From positions 558,001 to 622,000 of the forward strand of contig VSJF01000008.1 of NCBI GenBank assembly GCA_009739215.1: DNA of 64,000 nt, in the 5' to 3' direction. The translations under genes and the position numbers were made by a program. This DNA is from Floccularia luteovirens. Lineage: Eukaryota; Basidiomycota; Agaricomycetes; Agaricales; Squamanitaceae. Below, piece by piece: positions 1 to 10,700 of this stretch. Numbering within the stretch: position 1 is the stretch's first letter; each line of letters begins with the position of its first letter. Under the pieces are notes generated by a model. It saw only the letters and a program-made list of their open reading frames with translations, had not been told where the DNA came from and searched no databases.

Positions 1-558
1 GAGATCTATATGGTCCAACCTGAAGGCTTCATTGTCAAAGGACAAGAAAAGAAAGTCATCTGCCTGCAACGTGCTATCTATGGCTTAAAGCAAGCTGCAT
101 TAGCATGGTGGAAAGGACTTGTTGAGTCAATGAAAGAACTTGGCTTTCAAAGAACTCAATCAGACGCAGGAATATTTGTCCATTGGTCAAAAGACCAGCA
201 AGATATCGTGATAGCAATTATCTATGTCGATGATGCTATCTGGACTGGGTCCAATCCCAGACTCGTAAACAAGAAGAAAGAGAATTTCATGAGACGATGG
301 GAATGTCATGATTTGGGAGATGTCAATGAATTTCTTGGCATGCGCATACAGCAGACAGGTCAGTCCTACAGGATAGATCAAGTCACTTATTTAAAGAAGG
401 TACTTGCGCACTTCAGCATGGAGAATGCTCGTAGAGCTGAGACTCCACTCCCAGCTGGATACAAACCAGTCCCTAATGAGGGAATCGCCACACCAGCGTT
501 GAGAACTGAGTTTCAACAAATTATCGGGAGCTTGCTGTACCTGATGATTGGAACTTGA
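1..558 (+). pseudogene. copia pol: reverse transcriptase, 5'-truncated
   Basis: This is the C-terminal part of a copia-type RT. The fragment shows an EEIYMVQPEGF-like palm motif at the edge, IYGLKQA, and the catalytic YVDD (around 229-240), followed by EFLGMRI and the GSLLYL connection motif. The frame stops at a TGA (556-558) where elements III and IV have an Arg codon before PDIAY, consistent with CGA to TGA. The frame then runs into the inserted LTR. It is homologous to the RT of elements III and IV. As it stands it is inactive. Confidence 0.92.
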
Positions 559-594
559 CCTGATATTGCATACGCAGTAATTAAGTTAAGCACA

Positions 595-950
595 TGTCGA
601 GCAGCACCCTGTTTAACACAGTAGAGGGGACTGATCTTACCTTAGAACTTACTTAGACTTAGGGGCTTATGGTTCTAGTACTGACTACTACGAATGAAAT
701 TCAACAAAGGACATAAGGTCCAGTAGCTCTACTTATATACATAATTGCTGTTTGTACAGCTTTGTAAAATGGTCTGTGCGCAGGTACACTAACATATCAT
801 GTGACTATATATAGAAGGTTATAGAATCTTGTAGAATGTTCGTGGATATCATGTGCCATAGAGCATATGAGTGTGAGACACGTCATCAGTCACGTGCTCC
901 ATCACATGATCAATTATGTAATCAGTCATGTGATTGTTGCTATCGCAACA
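595..950 (-). repeat. Solo LTR nested in copia element I (subfamily b)
   Basis: A 356-bp LTR with ends TGTCGAGC and TCGCAACA is inserted between the RT and RNase H parts of element I. It is flanked by a perfect 5-bp duplication GCACA (590-594 and 951-955), so it inserted here and lost its body by LTR-LTR recombination. Orientation is opposite to element I. It carries a TATA-like TTATATACAT region and clustered CAYGTGA motifs near its right end. It differs from the fragment at 16479-16691 by about five transitions over 213 bp. Confidence 0.95.
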
Positions 951-955
951 GCACA

Positions 956-1540
956 TTTGCAGCAAACCCAACACAAGACCATGTGAATTAAGCAAAACAC
1001 ATAATGTGTTACTTGGTTGGTATGCAACACTATTCCATCTTGTACAATGGAAAAAGTGGTGAAGGGTTATACTCGTACACTGATCCTGACTGGGCCTCTG
1101 ATGAAATATCGCGTAAGTCCCATACAGGTTTCTACATGATGCTAGCATCAGGCATTGTCGCGTGGCAATCACGCAGACAGAAAATGATTGCATTAAGTTC
1201 CACTGAAGCAGAATATATGGCTGGCTCAGACTGTTGTCGCCAGCTGATGTGGATACTGAACATGTTTCATGAGATTGGCTTACCCTTCATAAAAGCCATC
1301 CCAATCTACATGGATAATCAGGGAGCCAATTTTATTGCTTCCAATCCTGTCACTGAATGGCGCACCAAATACATTGACATCTGTTATCACTATATACATG
1401 AGTGTATCGAAAACGGACAAGTCAAGGTCTTCTTCATTGAAGGGGTTAACAATCCAGCTGACATGCTTACAAAGCCATTGTTGCAAGAGTTATTTATGAA
1501 GTGTAGAGCTCAATTACAGCTTGAATTTTATTTGCAGTAA
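956..1540 (+). pseudogene. copia pol: RNase H domain
   Basis: Translation resumes right after the solo LTR and its target duplication. The opening segment contains one TAA (around 990) where element III has a Gln codon. The 178-residue stretch 1004-1540 is then open. Motifs typical of copia RNase H are visible: YTDPDWASDE, QSRRQK, ALSSTEAEYMA, DNQGA, and the NPADMLTKPL tail. It was joined to the RT at 1-558 before the LTR insertion. Confidence 0.9.
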
Positions 1541-1712
1541 TTTTGATGCCATACAAGCACATAGACGTGCAATATATCCGTAAAATCATTCTTGGTCATA
1601 GTAAATCGAGAATACGGTGAATGCTGCTGTCTTTTTAAATCCTAAAGATTATCCACTTAGGAGTGCAAATGATTTGATTTATTCATCACATGCTGCACTA
1701 AGTGAAGGGGTG

Positions 1713-2067
1713 TGTTGCGACAGCAACTATCACGTGAAGGATCATATGATTCATGTAATGTGATATGTCATATGACCTAGTCATGTGACTCACTCATCAT
1801 ATGCTTTATATGTCACGTGCATTATGACTAAGCATGTTCTTTGATGTTCTACAATATTCTACAAAGAACATGTGATCTATGGAACTATCTAGCACGGACC
1901 ATTATTTACAAATATGCATATACAGTAAAACTGTATATAAGGACCTTGTACTTCATACTATGCCCCTTGTCCAATTACATTGGTAGTAGTCAGTATTAGC
2001 CTGTAAGCACACAAGTAAGCTCTAAGGTAAGGCAGTTCCTCTCCACTGTGTAAAACACAAGGCGCTG
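1713..2067 (+). repeat. 3' LTR of copia element I (subfamily c), right end missing
   Basis: It begins TGTTGCGACAGC directly after a purine tract (AAGTGAAGGGGTG, 1700-1712), the normal plus-strand priming site. Inside are several CATGTGA/TCACGTG motifs, a TATATAAGGACC promoter-like box near 1935, and the CCTCTCCACTGTG segment shared with other LTRs here. The expected terminal CTCAACA is replaced by unrelated sequence after 2067, marking a truncation. Confidence 0.88.
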
Positions 2068-2988
2068 TGGGAAACCCCTACTATCTCAGAACAGATATGG
2101 TAAGCCCGAGACATAGTCTAAGTCTAACACACATCAGAGAATGTCCCCAACCAATCACAATGCAAAGCGCAACATTCAGTAATTCTTATGCAATTGACTA
2201 CCTAACTTTCATATTGCAAAGCCCCAGACGCCACAAATGCCCCGCTCAATACTAGTGACAGCCAGGACATGCACCCCCATTCTTAATTCCCACAGCACAC
2301 TCTTCCAGATGCCATATAGCTTAATGAGGACCACGTGGCCCGCTGATACCATCAACCATCAACTTTAGCTCACAAGCCTCTCAGCCACTGCATTTCCTAA
2401 AATTAGCCAGTAAAACCCCTGTATCAGTGCCATCACTTATCTGATCATCAGTCTTAATTGGGATTATCACTGTGGATTTGCCTTTCGGACCAAGAAAACA
2501 GCGCTCCTGCTAATATTAGTGCACAGAATCATGACTACCTTGGTCATGTGTGATGTGAGCACATAGCAACACTCAGCCTTGCTGTATTTCCGCAAGGCAG
2601 ACCAAATGGCCCTCCAGCATTGTTTAGCCTTTCTTTCTCTTTTGTGAGTTTCACAATTCTATAACCAGTATAGCACATGTTTCTGGTGATGCCCCTTGTG
2701 ATTTTTTTTACTGTTACCATTCATTAAATTTAGTACATTTCTCTGATTACTTAGTACTCTTTCCACAACGCTTATAGATATAAAAGATTGTAACTTAGAT
2801 AGTGAAAGGAACAAGTTTCTACCATCCCAATCAGTTAGCATCTAAAATCTAAAAACCACTCTCAACCTACTTATCCCTCATGCACCAAGTGCACCCACAC
2901 TCCACAAGATAATATGCTCATGCACATCTAACTGTGCTTCTCTAATGTGGACTTCGTCTACATTCTTCCACACCTGCGCACTACAGAA
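2068..2988. other. No gene recognised
   Basis: About 0.9 kb between two LTR fragments. Only short ORFs without recognisable motifs are present. I see no clear transposon or RNA gene signature. Confidence 0.5.
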
Positions 2989-3112
2989 CCTTATAGAATG
3001 TTCGTGGATATCACGTGCCATAGAGCATATGAGTGTGAGACACGTCATCAGTCACGTGCTCCATCACATGATCAATTATGTAATCAGTCATGTGATTGTT
3101 GCTGTCGCAACA
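2989..3112 (-). repeat. Partial LTR (subfamily b)
   Basis: This matches the right third of the solo LTR at 595-950 almost base for base, from the TTATAGAATGTTCGTGG segment to the TCGCAACA end. It is followed at 3113 by a PPT-like CACCCCCTCACTTAGT, so it is the start of a minus-strand 3' LTR whose distal part is missing. The adjoining 3113-3300 looks like a short leftover of that element's 3' untranslated region. Confidence 0.85.
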
Positions 3113-3305
3113 CACCCCCTCACTTAGTACACAGTGTGAATGCCTCCCAAGAGTGAGAAGCACATAGTAGATCTATTACAGATCATAACAATGGTGCTAA
3201 TTCTCTGGCACTATTACTCTATTTAACTAGAGACACACTATTGAGATTGTTCTCTAGTTGCTGTCTCTACTCCACTTAGATACTAGAATGATATCCTTCA
3301 ATGTT

Positions 3306-3433
3306 CTTAGTCATACTGCACGTGATGCATGGGGCATATGTGAGTGTAGTCATGTGACATATCATGTGACATATCATCTGACTCATCACCTGACGAATTA
3401 TGTAATCCATCATGTGATCGTGCTGTCGCAACA
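3306..3433 (-). repeat. 3' LTR of element II, truncated (subfamily a)
   Basis: A 128-bp stretch ending TGCTGTCGCAACA, identical to 8813-8940. It is bounded on its inner side by the PPT complement CACCCCTTCACTTAGT. It contains several CACGTGA/CATGTGA motifs about 13-20 bp apart. The outer two thirds of the LTR are missing. Confidence 0.92.
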
Positions 3434-6400
3434 CACCCCTTCACTTAGTACACTATGTGATGAGATAACTCGAATCATTTAGGTTCTAAGTGGATACTTA
3501 ATAGTATTAGAGTCAGCAACCAGATCACCTAAGCTTAGTGCTACTAATCTGCGATTGAATCAGCAAGATGAGCATATACGAGCATTTGGATATTTCGTAG
3601 TGCGACCGGGTAAAAGGATGCAAGCCAAGTCTGCGAATATATTCAAGCAAGATGCAAAGTATTTCAGCGATCTGCGAATGTAGCTTCAAGCAGAGCTGCT
3701 TTGTGTTTTATCAAGCAAGTGCGATTAAATCAGCAGTGCGATAGTCCAGGGAGCAGTAAGTGGTGCTTCACTCTTAGAGATAGATAAATAAGACAATGGA
3801 AAGCGATGTAATCAGCTTAATCCACTGAATGGAAACTCAATACCAAGTTTGTGATTTCTGCGACAAAGTCAAGCAAGAATTCAAGCAAGTCAGCACCTGT
3901 TTGGGCGACCTTAGTAGAGAATCAGGGATGCACTTTTATTTTTGTCAGCAGATGTGCTAAGAGCAGCAATCGCGACTTCATGTTGAAAGGCTAAAACTCA
4001 TTGGAAATGGGGCTTACAAGGATTATGGACCTCCAATGCCCAGTATGTTTTGATACATTTCTTAAAATCTGCAGCTAGATTTGACCCTAGTATTATCGGG
4101 TGTTATCTTGAGTATTGACTAGATTTCAACTCGTTGGTTTTATAGTCTTTAGCGCTGATTTGCTATTTTTTTGTTTTTAAAGTCTTTCCAGATTGGATAT
4201 AGCTTTTACCAATAAGACTTGATTTCAAGATTCTCTAAGGTGGTCTAGAGAGACGAGATAAATCTCAAACAATTAAGTGAGCCATTCAACACCGCTGATG
4301 GTGGAGACGGAGTAACGTCATCGGCATCAATCTCAATCTAGGTCTTATAGATCTTTACTTTCTGATTCTCTTAACTTCTTATTTATGAGTCTAGGAGAAG
4401 ACCCAATGTCTGGACAATTAAGTCATAGTCAGCAACCTCTCATGGGCGACAAGACAGACATGTTTGTACTAGATTATGAGAGTCAAGATCTCATCAATAA
4501 TCTATCAAGTATTTCTTTTGTGCTAGTAATGAGCTGCATAAAGATTTACTTCCTTTGTGTCCTTGACATCATATCTTTTGATTTCTTCTAGCATATCTTA
4601 GAAGTTTAGTAGCTTCTTCGAAGTGTGAGATATCTGGTGATAGAGTCATGCAATTGTTGTAACCATCGGACATAGTTACTTGCATCATTCGTTCTTCTTA
4701 TCATCCTCAACCTTGGTGTAGGTATCTTATCCAGTAAACATTGTGTTCGAGCAAGAATAGAGTAGTGTGAATTTCTCTATCTGCATCAAGAACTAATGAC
4801 TTAGATTTGCATAAATATGGTGTGAACCAAATGGTGGAAATATCGACGATGCAAAGCTTTAATTATCGCGCTTAGAGCTGCGAGTGCAAAGTCTGTTCAC
4901 CCCTCATCCTGAGCTAGTAGGCTCATTGTGAATACAAAATCCATCTCCTAGTGATATTATCAGGGAGTCAACATTTAGTATGAGCAAGGTTGGCTGGAAA
5001 GGACAGGATGCCGTTTCTTTGCCTATTTCCAGAGTGGTTTTGCTGGAAATTCCTTGTCAATGGACTCTGAAACCTGAATCCAGTAATTAAACCAGAGGTT
5101 TTATGCGACCATATCATGAATCACTTCCATGACTAGGGAGCTTTTTATGTCTCAACCAGATTATTCTAGCAAAGTGCGAAAGTATTTCAGCGACCTGCGA
5201 ATTATATCTATATCTGCAGCTTGGTATAGCGCTGATATTCCTGTTTGGGAGACAAAAGTGGATAGGAGTCTCGTCAGACTCTCCTATGGATTAGGATGTT
5301 GGTGTCCTTGGGACTAATTGGGAGAATTTTTTGCGACAAGTAATATTTTAGTCTGCAATCAACTAAGTTCTCAACCAATTGTCTTAGGTATTTCCCTAAG
5401 TTTAATGTTTGGATATCGGATTCAATAGATAATCAAATGTTTGTGAGAGGGCGAGATAACTCAAAGCCATCACGGGTGGATCTTATCTTATGATGTAAAT
5501 TTGCTTGTTTCAGATTTGGATTTTTTAAGTGAGAGTTATTGTCGTGGATTTGCTTTTTAGGGCAATAGTCCATATCTCCATTTCTGGGTGTTCAAAAATC
5601 GTCTTCAACTCTTTTTGAGTGATTAAATCATCTGCAATTAACAGAGAGACAATAGTTGAATCCACTTCAATAAAATTTGAGGTAGAAAGAATTTCCGATC
5701 TTAACCATTTAGATTTAGATCATTTAAAGTAACTATGACTTCCATCAGTATATGGATATGAAGTATGGGCGATACGCTAGGACACTTAAGTCTTCTGGTC
5801 GATTTATATGCTGCCAAAATTGCGCAAGAAATGCAGCAATCCAGTGATACTGTGTCTGCAAGTTATGCATCGAATGGTGGTCACCCCTTTCACCGATCAG
5901 CAAAGTATTTGGTTCATTTCGTAATACACCCCTTCAAATAGATGAATGCATAGGCAGCTTGGTATAGCGCCACAAGCATGAGACTAATTGTAGTCATCAA
6001 GGGAGAGATTCTACTTTGATACTTGCAATAATGAAATCTGCATAAATGTCGGTATAGTTGACCAACGCAGAAGCTGTGTTTCAAGCTTGGGAAGGAAAGT
6101 CTTATACATTTAGCTTTCCCCAGAGCAATACTGCGACAGAATGGATGATCTGTTCCAATTCTAAAGGTGTGGATTTTCATCTGTGCTCAAATACTCTCGG
6201 AGTCTCTATAGTAGAGAATCCAATCGTCTATGATAAAGTCATCAACCATGATAAAGGGAGACAATCTCAACTATATAATATAGGAGATATCAATGAGCAA
6301 TGGAATGTTTGTGCTCAAAGCAGCATCACCATTATGAATTTCACCAATGTTAGATAAAGAAAGCATACTTTTATATTTCTGCGACTACGTCAAGCAAGAA

Positions 6401-6880
6401 AGAGACATACCATGTCATCATTGATATACTCTCGTCTTTCGACAGAGAGAACTCTTTGAGAGCAAGTAGCGGCTCAATCATTGAGTAGAAAAGGATCTCC
6501 TTAGAGATCAACTTTCCTTTATCACTACGCTTATTCAGCGGTATAACTACTTGTGACGAGTCAGTCTGGATAATAGTTCTCAAGCTGGTCTTTAGATAAA
6601 ACTGCGATAACTATTAGGTACTTTGGAGCTAGTGTTATGCTTCAACAAAGTCCATATTATTCATTTATGTGACTTAATCTAAAAAGATCTCTAACGATTA
6701 TAAGAATCGGAGCTCTCTGCTTTTCCCAATCAACTTTAGCATCATTAAACAAAGTTTTATCATTAAACAAAGGATACATATGACAGGGTAAAAAATCCGC
6801 CCATTTACTGCTAGCCGTTCAGATTACTCGCTGAAGAGGGCGCTGTAAGTCACGATCAACTTTGGATTACTTTGGAGCAT
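3434..6880 (-). pseudogene. Degenerate copia pol of element II
   Basis: There is no open frame, but residual homology to the pol of elements III and IV is visible in order. Near 6410-6590 a translated stretch resembles the segment after the protease (VVIPLN). Near 5920-6010 a patch resembles the RT palm (SPLMTTISLMLVAL against [15 protein letters not shown]). At about 3545-3640 the C-terminus and stop align with LEFYSQ and ADMLTKPL. The length (about 3.4 kb) fits a full pol. Many substitutions and frameshifts are present. The RT patch alone is weak; the collinear set is what supports the call. Confidence 0.6.
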
Positions 6881-8278
6881 TTAAGGAGGTACTTGCCTTT
6901 CACTCTCATTGCCGGCTTCCAGAGCATCTAGGACTCTTTCAATGCCTGCAGCTTGTGCAATCTGTTCATCAACTTCCACCTCTGTCCAACCGTTAGTGGG
7001 ACATGGATATTCCCGGTCCTCAACCTCCGAACCAAGGGATACACTATCACCTGAATCAGATCGTGCCAAATAATGCACTGGTTCAGGGGAGGCGGTTCTT
7101 AGACGTTTGGCGGGCGGTTCACTTACCTCTTCCGGTACTTCTTCTCTTGTCGTAAAGGTAGAAGGTTCAACCCTCTCTCGCAGCAAATATGTCTCCTCAT
7201 GATTTCGGAGATGTCTCGGCTGACGAGGAAGACCTTGAAGGTCTACAAGTTCCCTACTCCTCTTTAATGAAGGATATGGAGTTTCGGGATGCTTCAACGC
7301 CTGCGCTCCTGTGAAGGTGCTAGCAATGGGCAGAGCATAAAACTTGTGGGGATTTTCCCGGAGAAAGGAAGGCTTAGGGGTAGGAGCCGACCTCGGTGTC
7401 TCCAGACTACCCTCAAAGGATGAAGGGCCAGCTATGGCCTGACTACTACTCTGAGCAGTCATTCTTGCAGCAGGGGAGTGCGCTGTATCACTGTTTTTAG
7501 CCATTTGTTTTTCTTTCTCTCCACGAGATTTCTTACCCCCTCGCTTGCGCTGCTTCTTCTTATTTCCACCGTCTGGAGAGTCTTCTTTAGTGTTTGACGG
7601 TGTAGATGAGAGAAGTACAGGGTTGTTCGGGCGTGGTACTCTATGCGCTGATCCGCTCGAAGAGACCGAAGTCATCTGAGCATCATAAAGATTTTGGACC
7701 GCAGCAGAAACGTCATGTAGGGTCAAGGTCTGCGCAGTGTATTTTTGCAGCAGTGTTGCTTTGACATTTTGCCAATGGGGTGGTACAGACGCCATAGCCC
7801 ATAGGGCCTGCAATAATTCAGGGACGGCGAGGTTTTCATCAGCCAGTCTCCTAAACGTCTCGCTAAGGCGGAAGAAATCTGCCTGAGGATCTCCACCACT
7901 GAGCTTGAAGAACTTCACGTCCTCCGCTAGCTTCAAAGTAGTGCTCAAGCTATGATCCTCGTACCGAGCAACTAACCAAGTCCACAGAGCACAACTAGAG
8001 GTACAGCCGTCACGAGCGGCAAGCCAATTTAGCTCAGGGGATAATCTCGACTTTATACTGCCTAGCGCAGCTTCGTTCTTGTCGTCCCATGTCTGCTGCA
8101 GTAGGATCATGGTCTCAGAGACCTTGTTTGGATCCTCTGGCGATGGACGACGGCGAGTTCCAGACACTATTGACCATACTGCTGCATGTTGCAGATAGGT
8201 TGTCATAGCGTTTTTCCACTCAAGCCAACGCGCTCCAGCAAATACAAAGGAAACAGCTTCATATACAGTGTGTTGCAT
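6881..8278 (-). CDS. copia Gag polyprotein (465 aa), open
   Basis: An uninterrupted 465-codon frame, homologous throughout to the stop-riddled gag of element IV. The N-terminal two fifths form a helical Gag core like UBN2/retrotran_gag families: FVFAGARWLEWKNAM, then LGSIKSRLSP, LWTWLVARYE, ADFFRLSETFRRLAD and LLQALWAM. A lysine/arginine-rich patch (about residues 235-255) probably binds RNA; no CCHC zinc knuckle is seen. The rest is proline/serine-rich. The frame ends at TAA just where element IV continues into protease, so Gag here is not fused to Pol. The start was chosen because it aligns with the element IV Gag start. Confidence 0.88.
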   Translation of the reverse strand: MQHTVYEAVSFVFAGARWLEWKNAMTTYLQHAAVWSIVSGTRRRPSPEDPNKVSETMILLQQTWDDKNEAALGSIKSRLSPELNWLAARDGCTSSCALWTWLVARYEDHSLSTTLKLAEDVKFFKLSGGDPQADFFRLSETFRRLADENLAVPELLQALWAMASVPPHWQNVKATLLQKYTAQTLTLHDVSAAVQNLYDAQMTSVSSSGSAHRVPRPNNPVLLSSTPSNTKEDSPDGGNKKKQRKRGGKKSRGEKEKQMAKNSDTAHSPAARMTAQSSSQAIAGPSSFEGSLETPRSAPTPKPSFLRENPHKFYALPIASTFTGAQALKHPETPYPSLKRSRELVDLQGLPRQPRHLRNHEETYLLRERVEPSTFTTREEVPEEVSEPPAKRLRTASPEPVHYLARSDSGDSVSLGSEVEDREYPCPTNGWTEVEVDEQIAQAAGIERVLDALEAGNESERQVPP

Positions 8279-8552
8279 GTTGTACTTGATAAAAGTTTGT
8301 TGTTGGCGAGCTACAAATTAATGTTGCATCAGCACAACGTTCAACTCAGTGTAAAGACACTGTCAAGACACATAAGGCTTGCATAGATTTATTGTCATGA
8401 ACAACGTTCAGACTCAATCACTTGTAGAGTGGACAAGCCACCAATGCTTCTACCAATTAAGGGAGCATGGGGGAGTCACTTCACAAGAGGTAAGAGCTTT
8501 AAGTCACCGTCATCATAGGCAGCGATGAACGCGCCATTGAGACTGACAACCG

Positions 8553-8564
8553 GGGCCCATAACC
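8553..8564 (-). promoter_or_regulatory. Primer-binding site, initiator tRNA-Met anticodon loop type
   Basis: On the minus strand GGTTATGGGCCC directly abuts the 5' LTR end. It is the exact complement of the iMet anticodon stem-loop segment GGGCCCATAACC (CAT anticodon in the middle). Priming from the middle of a cleaved tRNA (half-tRNA) is known for Drosophila copia and yeast Ty5. The same 12-mer is at 16854-16865. Confidence 0.85.
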
Positions 8565-8940
8565 TGTTGAGCAGCCATGTGTGCGTGACACAGTGGAGGA
8601 ACTCAAAGTTCTTACCTTGTGCTTACTTAGATCACACCTTACGGGTTAGTGTTACTACTACTACCTATAGAATAGGACAAGGTATCTATTCGCATAAGAG
8701 TGTCCTTATATACAGTTCTAGCTGTATGTACATATTTGCATAAGGGTCCGTGCTATGTCCGTCATAGTCACATGTCTACTTCATAGAACCTTGTAGAAGG
8801 TTATAGAACATGCTTAGTCATACTGCACGTGATGCATGGGGCATATGTGAGTGTAGTCATGTGACATATCATGTGACATATCATCTGACTCATCACCTGA
8901 CGAATTATGTAATCCATCATGTGATCGTGCTGTCGCAACA
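8565..8940 (-). repeat. 5' LTR of element II (subfamily a, full length)
   Basis: A 376-bp LTR bounded by TGTTGAGCAG and CGCAACA on the plus strand. It contains a TATATA core near 8710-8715 and, in its last 130 bp, a dense set of CACGTGA/CATGTGA motifs. Over about 229 bp it is identical to the 3' LTR of element IV (22190-22418), so the two elements belong to one recently active family. Confidence 0.93.
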
Positions 8941-9671
8941 TTTCTTATATAACAAACCTGGGGATATAACAACTCCTACTTCTTAGCTGTAGACAGTACC
9001 TTCACGTGAGCATTGGATTTCACTCATAATCCGGAATCAATCTCACCAGAAAGCACAGTTCGAGGGTGTTTTTTGTAGCATTTTGGGTTTTACGGTAGAT
9101 CTGGTTCTTGTTTACCGGTACTGTACCCACCAGTATCAGTATACATTTTCAGAGCTGAACATTTCTTAACGCTAGGTTGTGGATCCTGTACGAAAAGAAT
9201 AGGAAACTCCTAGGTGTACTTTTAGTTATGGTGTTTTGTAAGCCATAAGCAGTTTTCATATATGACAAAGCCTGATATCGATATTTCAGCCGAGTACATT
9301 GTTGTGTGAGTTCAGGCATTTCAATCGCTACTGAACTCTAGAGTCTCAAGGTCAAATTCTAGATGTTTCGTTGTGCTCAAATTAGTGGGGCAATTGAGTG
9401 GTGAGTGTTCTGCTCTGTCTCGTGACCCAAATTAGACGTTTCAATATAATTGTAGAATTCATACATTATGGGTGGGATGTATCCTTGACCATGCCAAAAA
9501 AACAACTAAGATATTAACCATGCCAATTTAGGTCTGCATTGACTGTGTAAGGGCAACTGGACAGTTCGCACAGTGTGTGTTTCGAAGTGTTGCAACAGGC
9601 TGCGAAACAGGAAGCGCATCAAACTGGACAGGAAATCCGAAGTTATTATTGTAAAGTATACATATTCTATC
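8941..9671. other. Unassigned sequence, partly Tc1-associated
   Basis: No coding region is recognised. The stretch 9478-9545 is about 70-80% similar by eye to 12045-12110; both lie beside Tc1-like material, so it may be part of a Tc1 5' region. Confidence 0.45.
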
Positions 9672-10054
9672 TGTTGAGCAGCCATGTGTGCAAGACACAG
9701 TGGAGGAACTCAAAGATCTTATCTTGTGCTTACTTAGATCACACCTTACGGTTAGTGTTACTACTACTACCTATAGAATAGGACAAGGGATCTATTCTGC
9801 ATAAGAGTGTCCTTATATACAGTTCTAGCTGTATGTACATATTTGCATAAGGGTCCGTGCTATGTCCGTCATAGTTACATGTCTACTTCATAGAACCTTG
9901 TAGAAGGTTATAGAACATGTTTAGTCATATTGCACGTGATGCATAGGGCATAGGGCATATGTGAGTGTAGTCATGTGACACATCATGTGACATATCATCT
10001 GACTTATCACCTGACGAATTATGTAATCCATCATGTGATCGTGCTGACGCAACA
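9672..10054 (-). repeat. Solo LTR (subfamily a) with near-perfect target duplication
   Basis: A 383-bp LTR from TGTTGAGCAG to GACGCAACA. Flanks are CTATC (9667-9671) and CTTTC (10055-10059), a 4-of-5 match. It is the same subfamily as 8565-8940 but has several C-to-T/G-to-A changes and a short internal duplication (GGGCATAGGGCATA, near 9950), so it is older than element II. It sits just left of Tc1 transposase sequence and may have interrupted it. Confidence 0.88.
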
Positions 10055-10060
10055 CTTTCT

Positions 10061-10345
10061 ACACTCAGATGAATGATGAAAGAGGCAATGTAGAATTTCA
10101 GCAGGATGGTGCACCTAGCCACCAGAGTAAATCAACAATGTGATGGTTTATTGATAACAAGATTCACATATTCCCACATCCAGCATCTTCACCAGATCTT
10201 AACTCTATTGAATATGTTTGGAATGACCTCAAATCTATTCTGCGATATCTTCCACATCCATCAAACACTATAGAATAGCTTCATGTAGCAGTTATTCAGG
10301 CTTGGGAGCAGATACCACATCAGCAAATCCTGGTTTTAGTCCGAC
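10061..10345 (+). pseudogene. Tc1/mariner transposase remnant, C-terminal DDE part
   Basis: Plus-strand translation gives FQQDGAPSHQS, then HIFPHPASSPDLNSIEYVWNDLKSILR, then AVIQAWEQIP. This is the signature end of a Tc1-family DDE transposase, with the second Asp in QQDGAP and the last acidic residue in PDLNxIE. Two in-frame stops (around 10139 and 10275) and the missing N-terminus make it non-functional. The CCATAG array starts directly after it. Confidence 0.85.
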
Positions 10346-10351
10346 TTAAGC

Positions 10352-10700
10352 CATAGTAAGCCATAGCACTTATAGTGATCCATAGTGACCCATAGTAACC
10401 CATAGATTTTGACTATTTTCCATAGTAACCTATAGTAGTCCATAGATTTCAGTCATTTTCCATAGCAACCCATAGTAACCCATAGTAGTCCATAGATGTT
10501 GGTTATTTTCCATAGTATCTCATAGATTTTGGCTATTTTCCATAGTGACCCATAGTAGCCCATAGATATCAATCATTTCCATAGTAACCCATAGTAACTC
10601 ATAGTATTCCAGTGATCCATAGTATTCCATAGTAACTCATAGTATTCTATAGTAACTCATAGTAGTCCATAAATATTAATCATTTCTATAGTATTCTATA
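10352..10700 (+). repeat. CCATAGTAAC-type short tandem array (left arm)
   Basis: About 350 bp made of degenerate 7-10 bp units around CCATAGT and CCATAGTAAC, organised in a looser block of about 60 bp with ATTTTCCATAG and AGTCCATAGAT segments. It faces the reverse-complement array at 11720-12000. Confidence 0.9.

Larger units (their letters stand above)
1..2067 (+). mobile_element. Ty1/copia element I, 3' half, cut by window edge
   Basis: The left edge cuts into pol. Visible parts are reverse transcriptase, RNase H, a 3' untranslated stretch, a purine-rich tract (1700-1712) and a 3' LTR from 1713. Pol is split at the RT/RNase H boundary by a nested solo LTR (595-950). The 3' LTR lacks its last few bases (the expected CTCAACA after GGCGCTG is missing), so the right end is truncated. 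The reading frame contains nonsense codons and is not functional. The protein closely resembles elements III and IV in this window. Confidence 0.93.
3303..8940 (-). mobile_element. Ty1/copia element II: intact gag, degenerate pol (TR-GAG-like)
   Basis: The order on the minus strand is: 5' LTR (8940-8565), PBS (8564-8553), leader, gag ORF (8278-6881), a roughly 3.3-kb decayed pol region, purine tract, and truncated 3' LTR (3433-3306). The internal spacing matches element IV, so pol was not replaced by unrelated DNA. The two LTRs are identical over the 128 bp they share, which implies a young insertion, yet pol is unreadable. The 3' LTR is cut at about 3303. See the findings for the interpretation as a trans-mobilised gag-only element. 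Confidence 0.88.
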
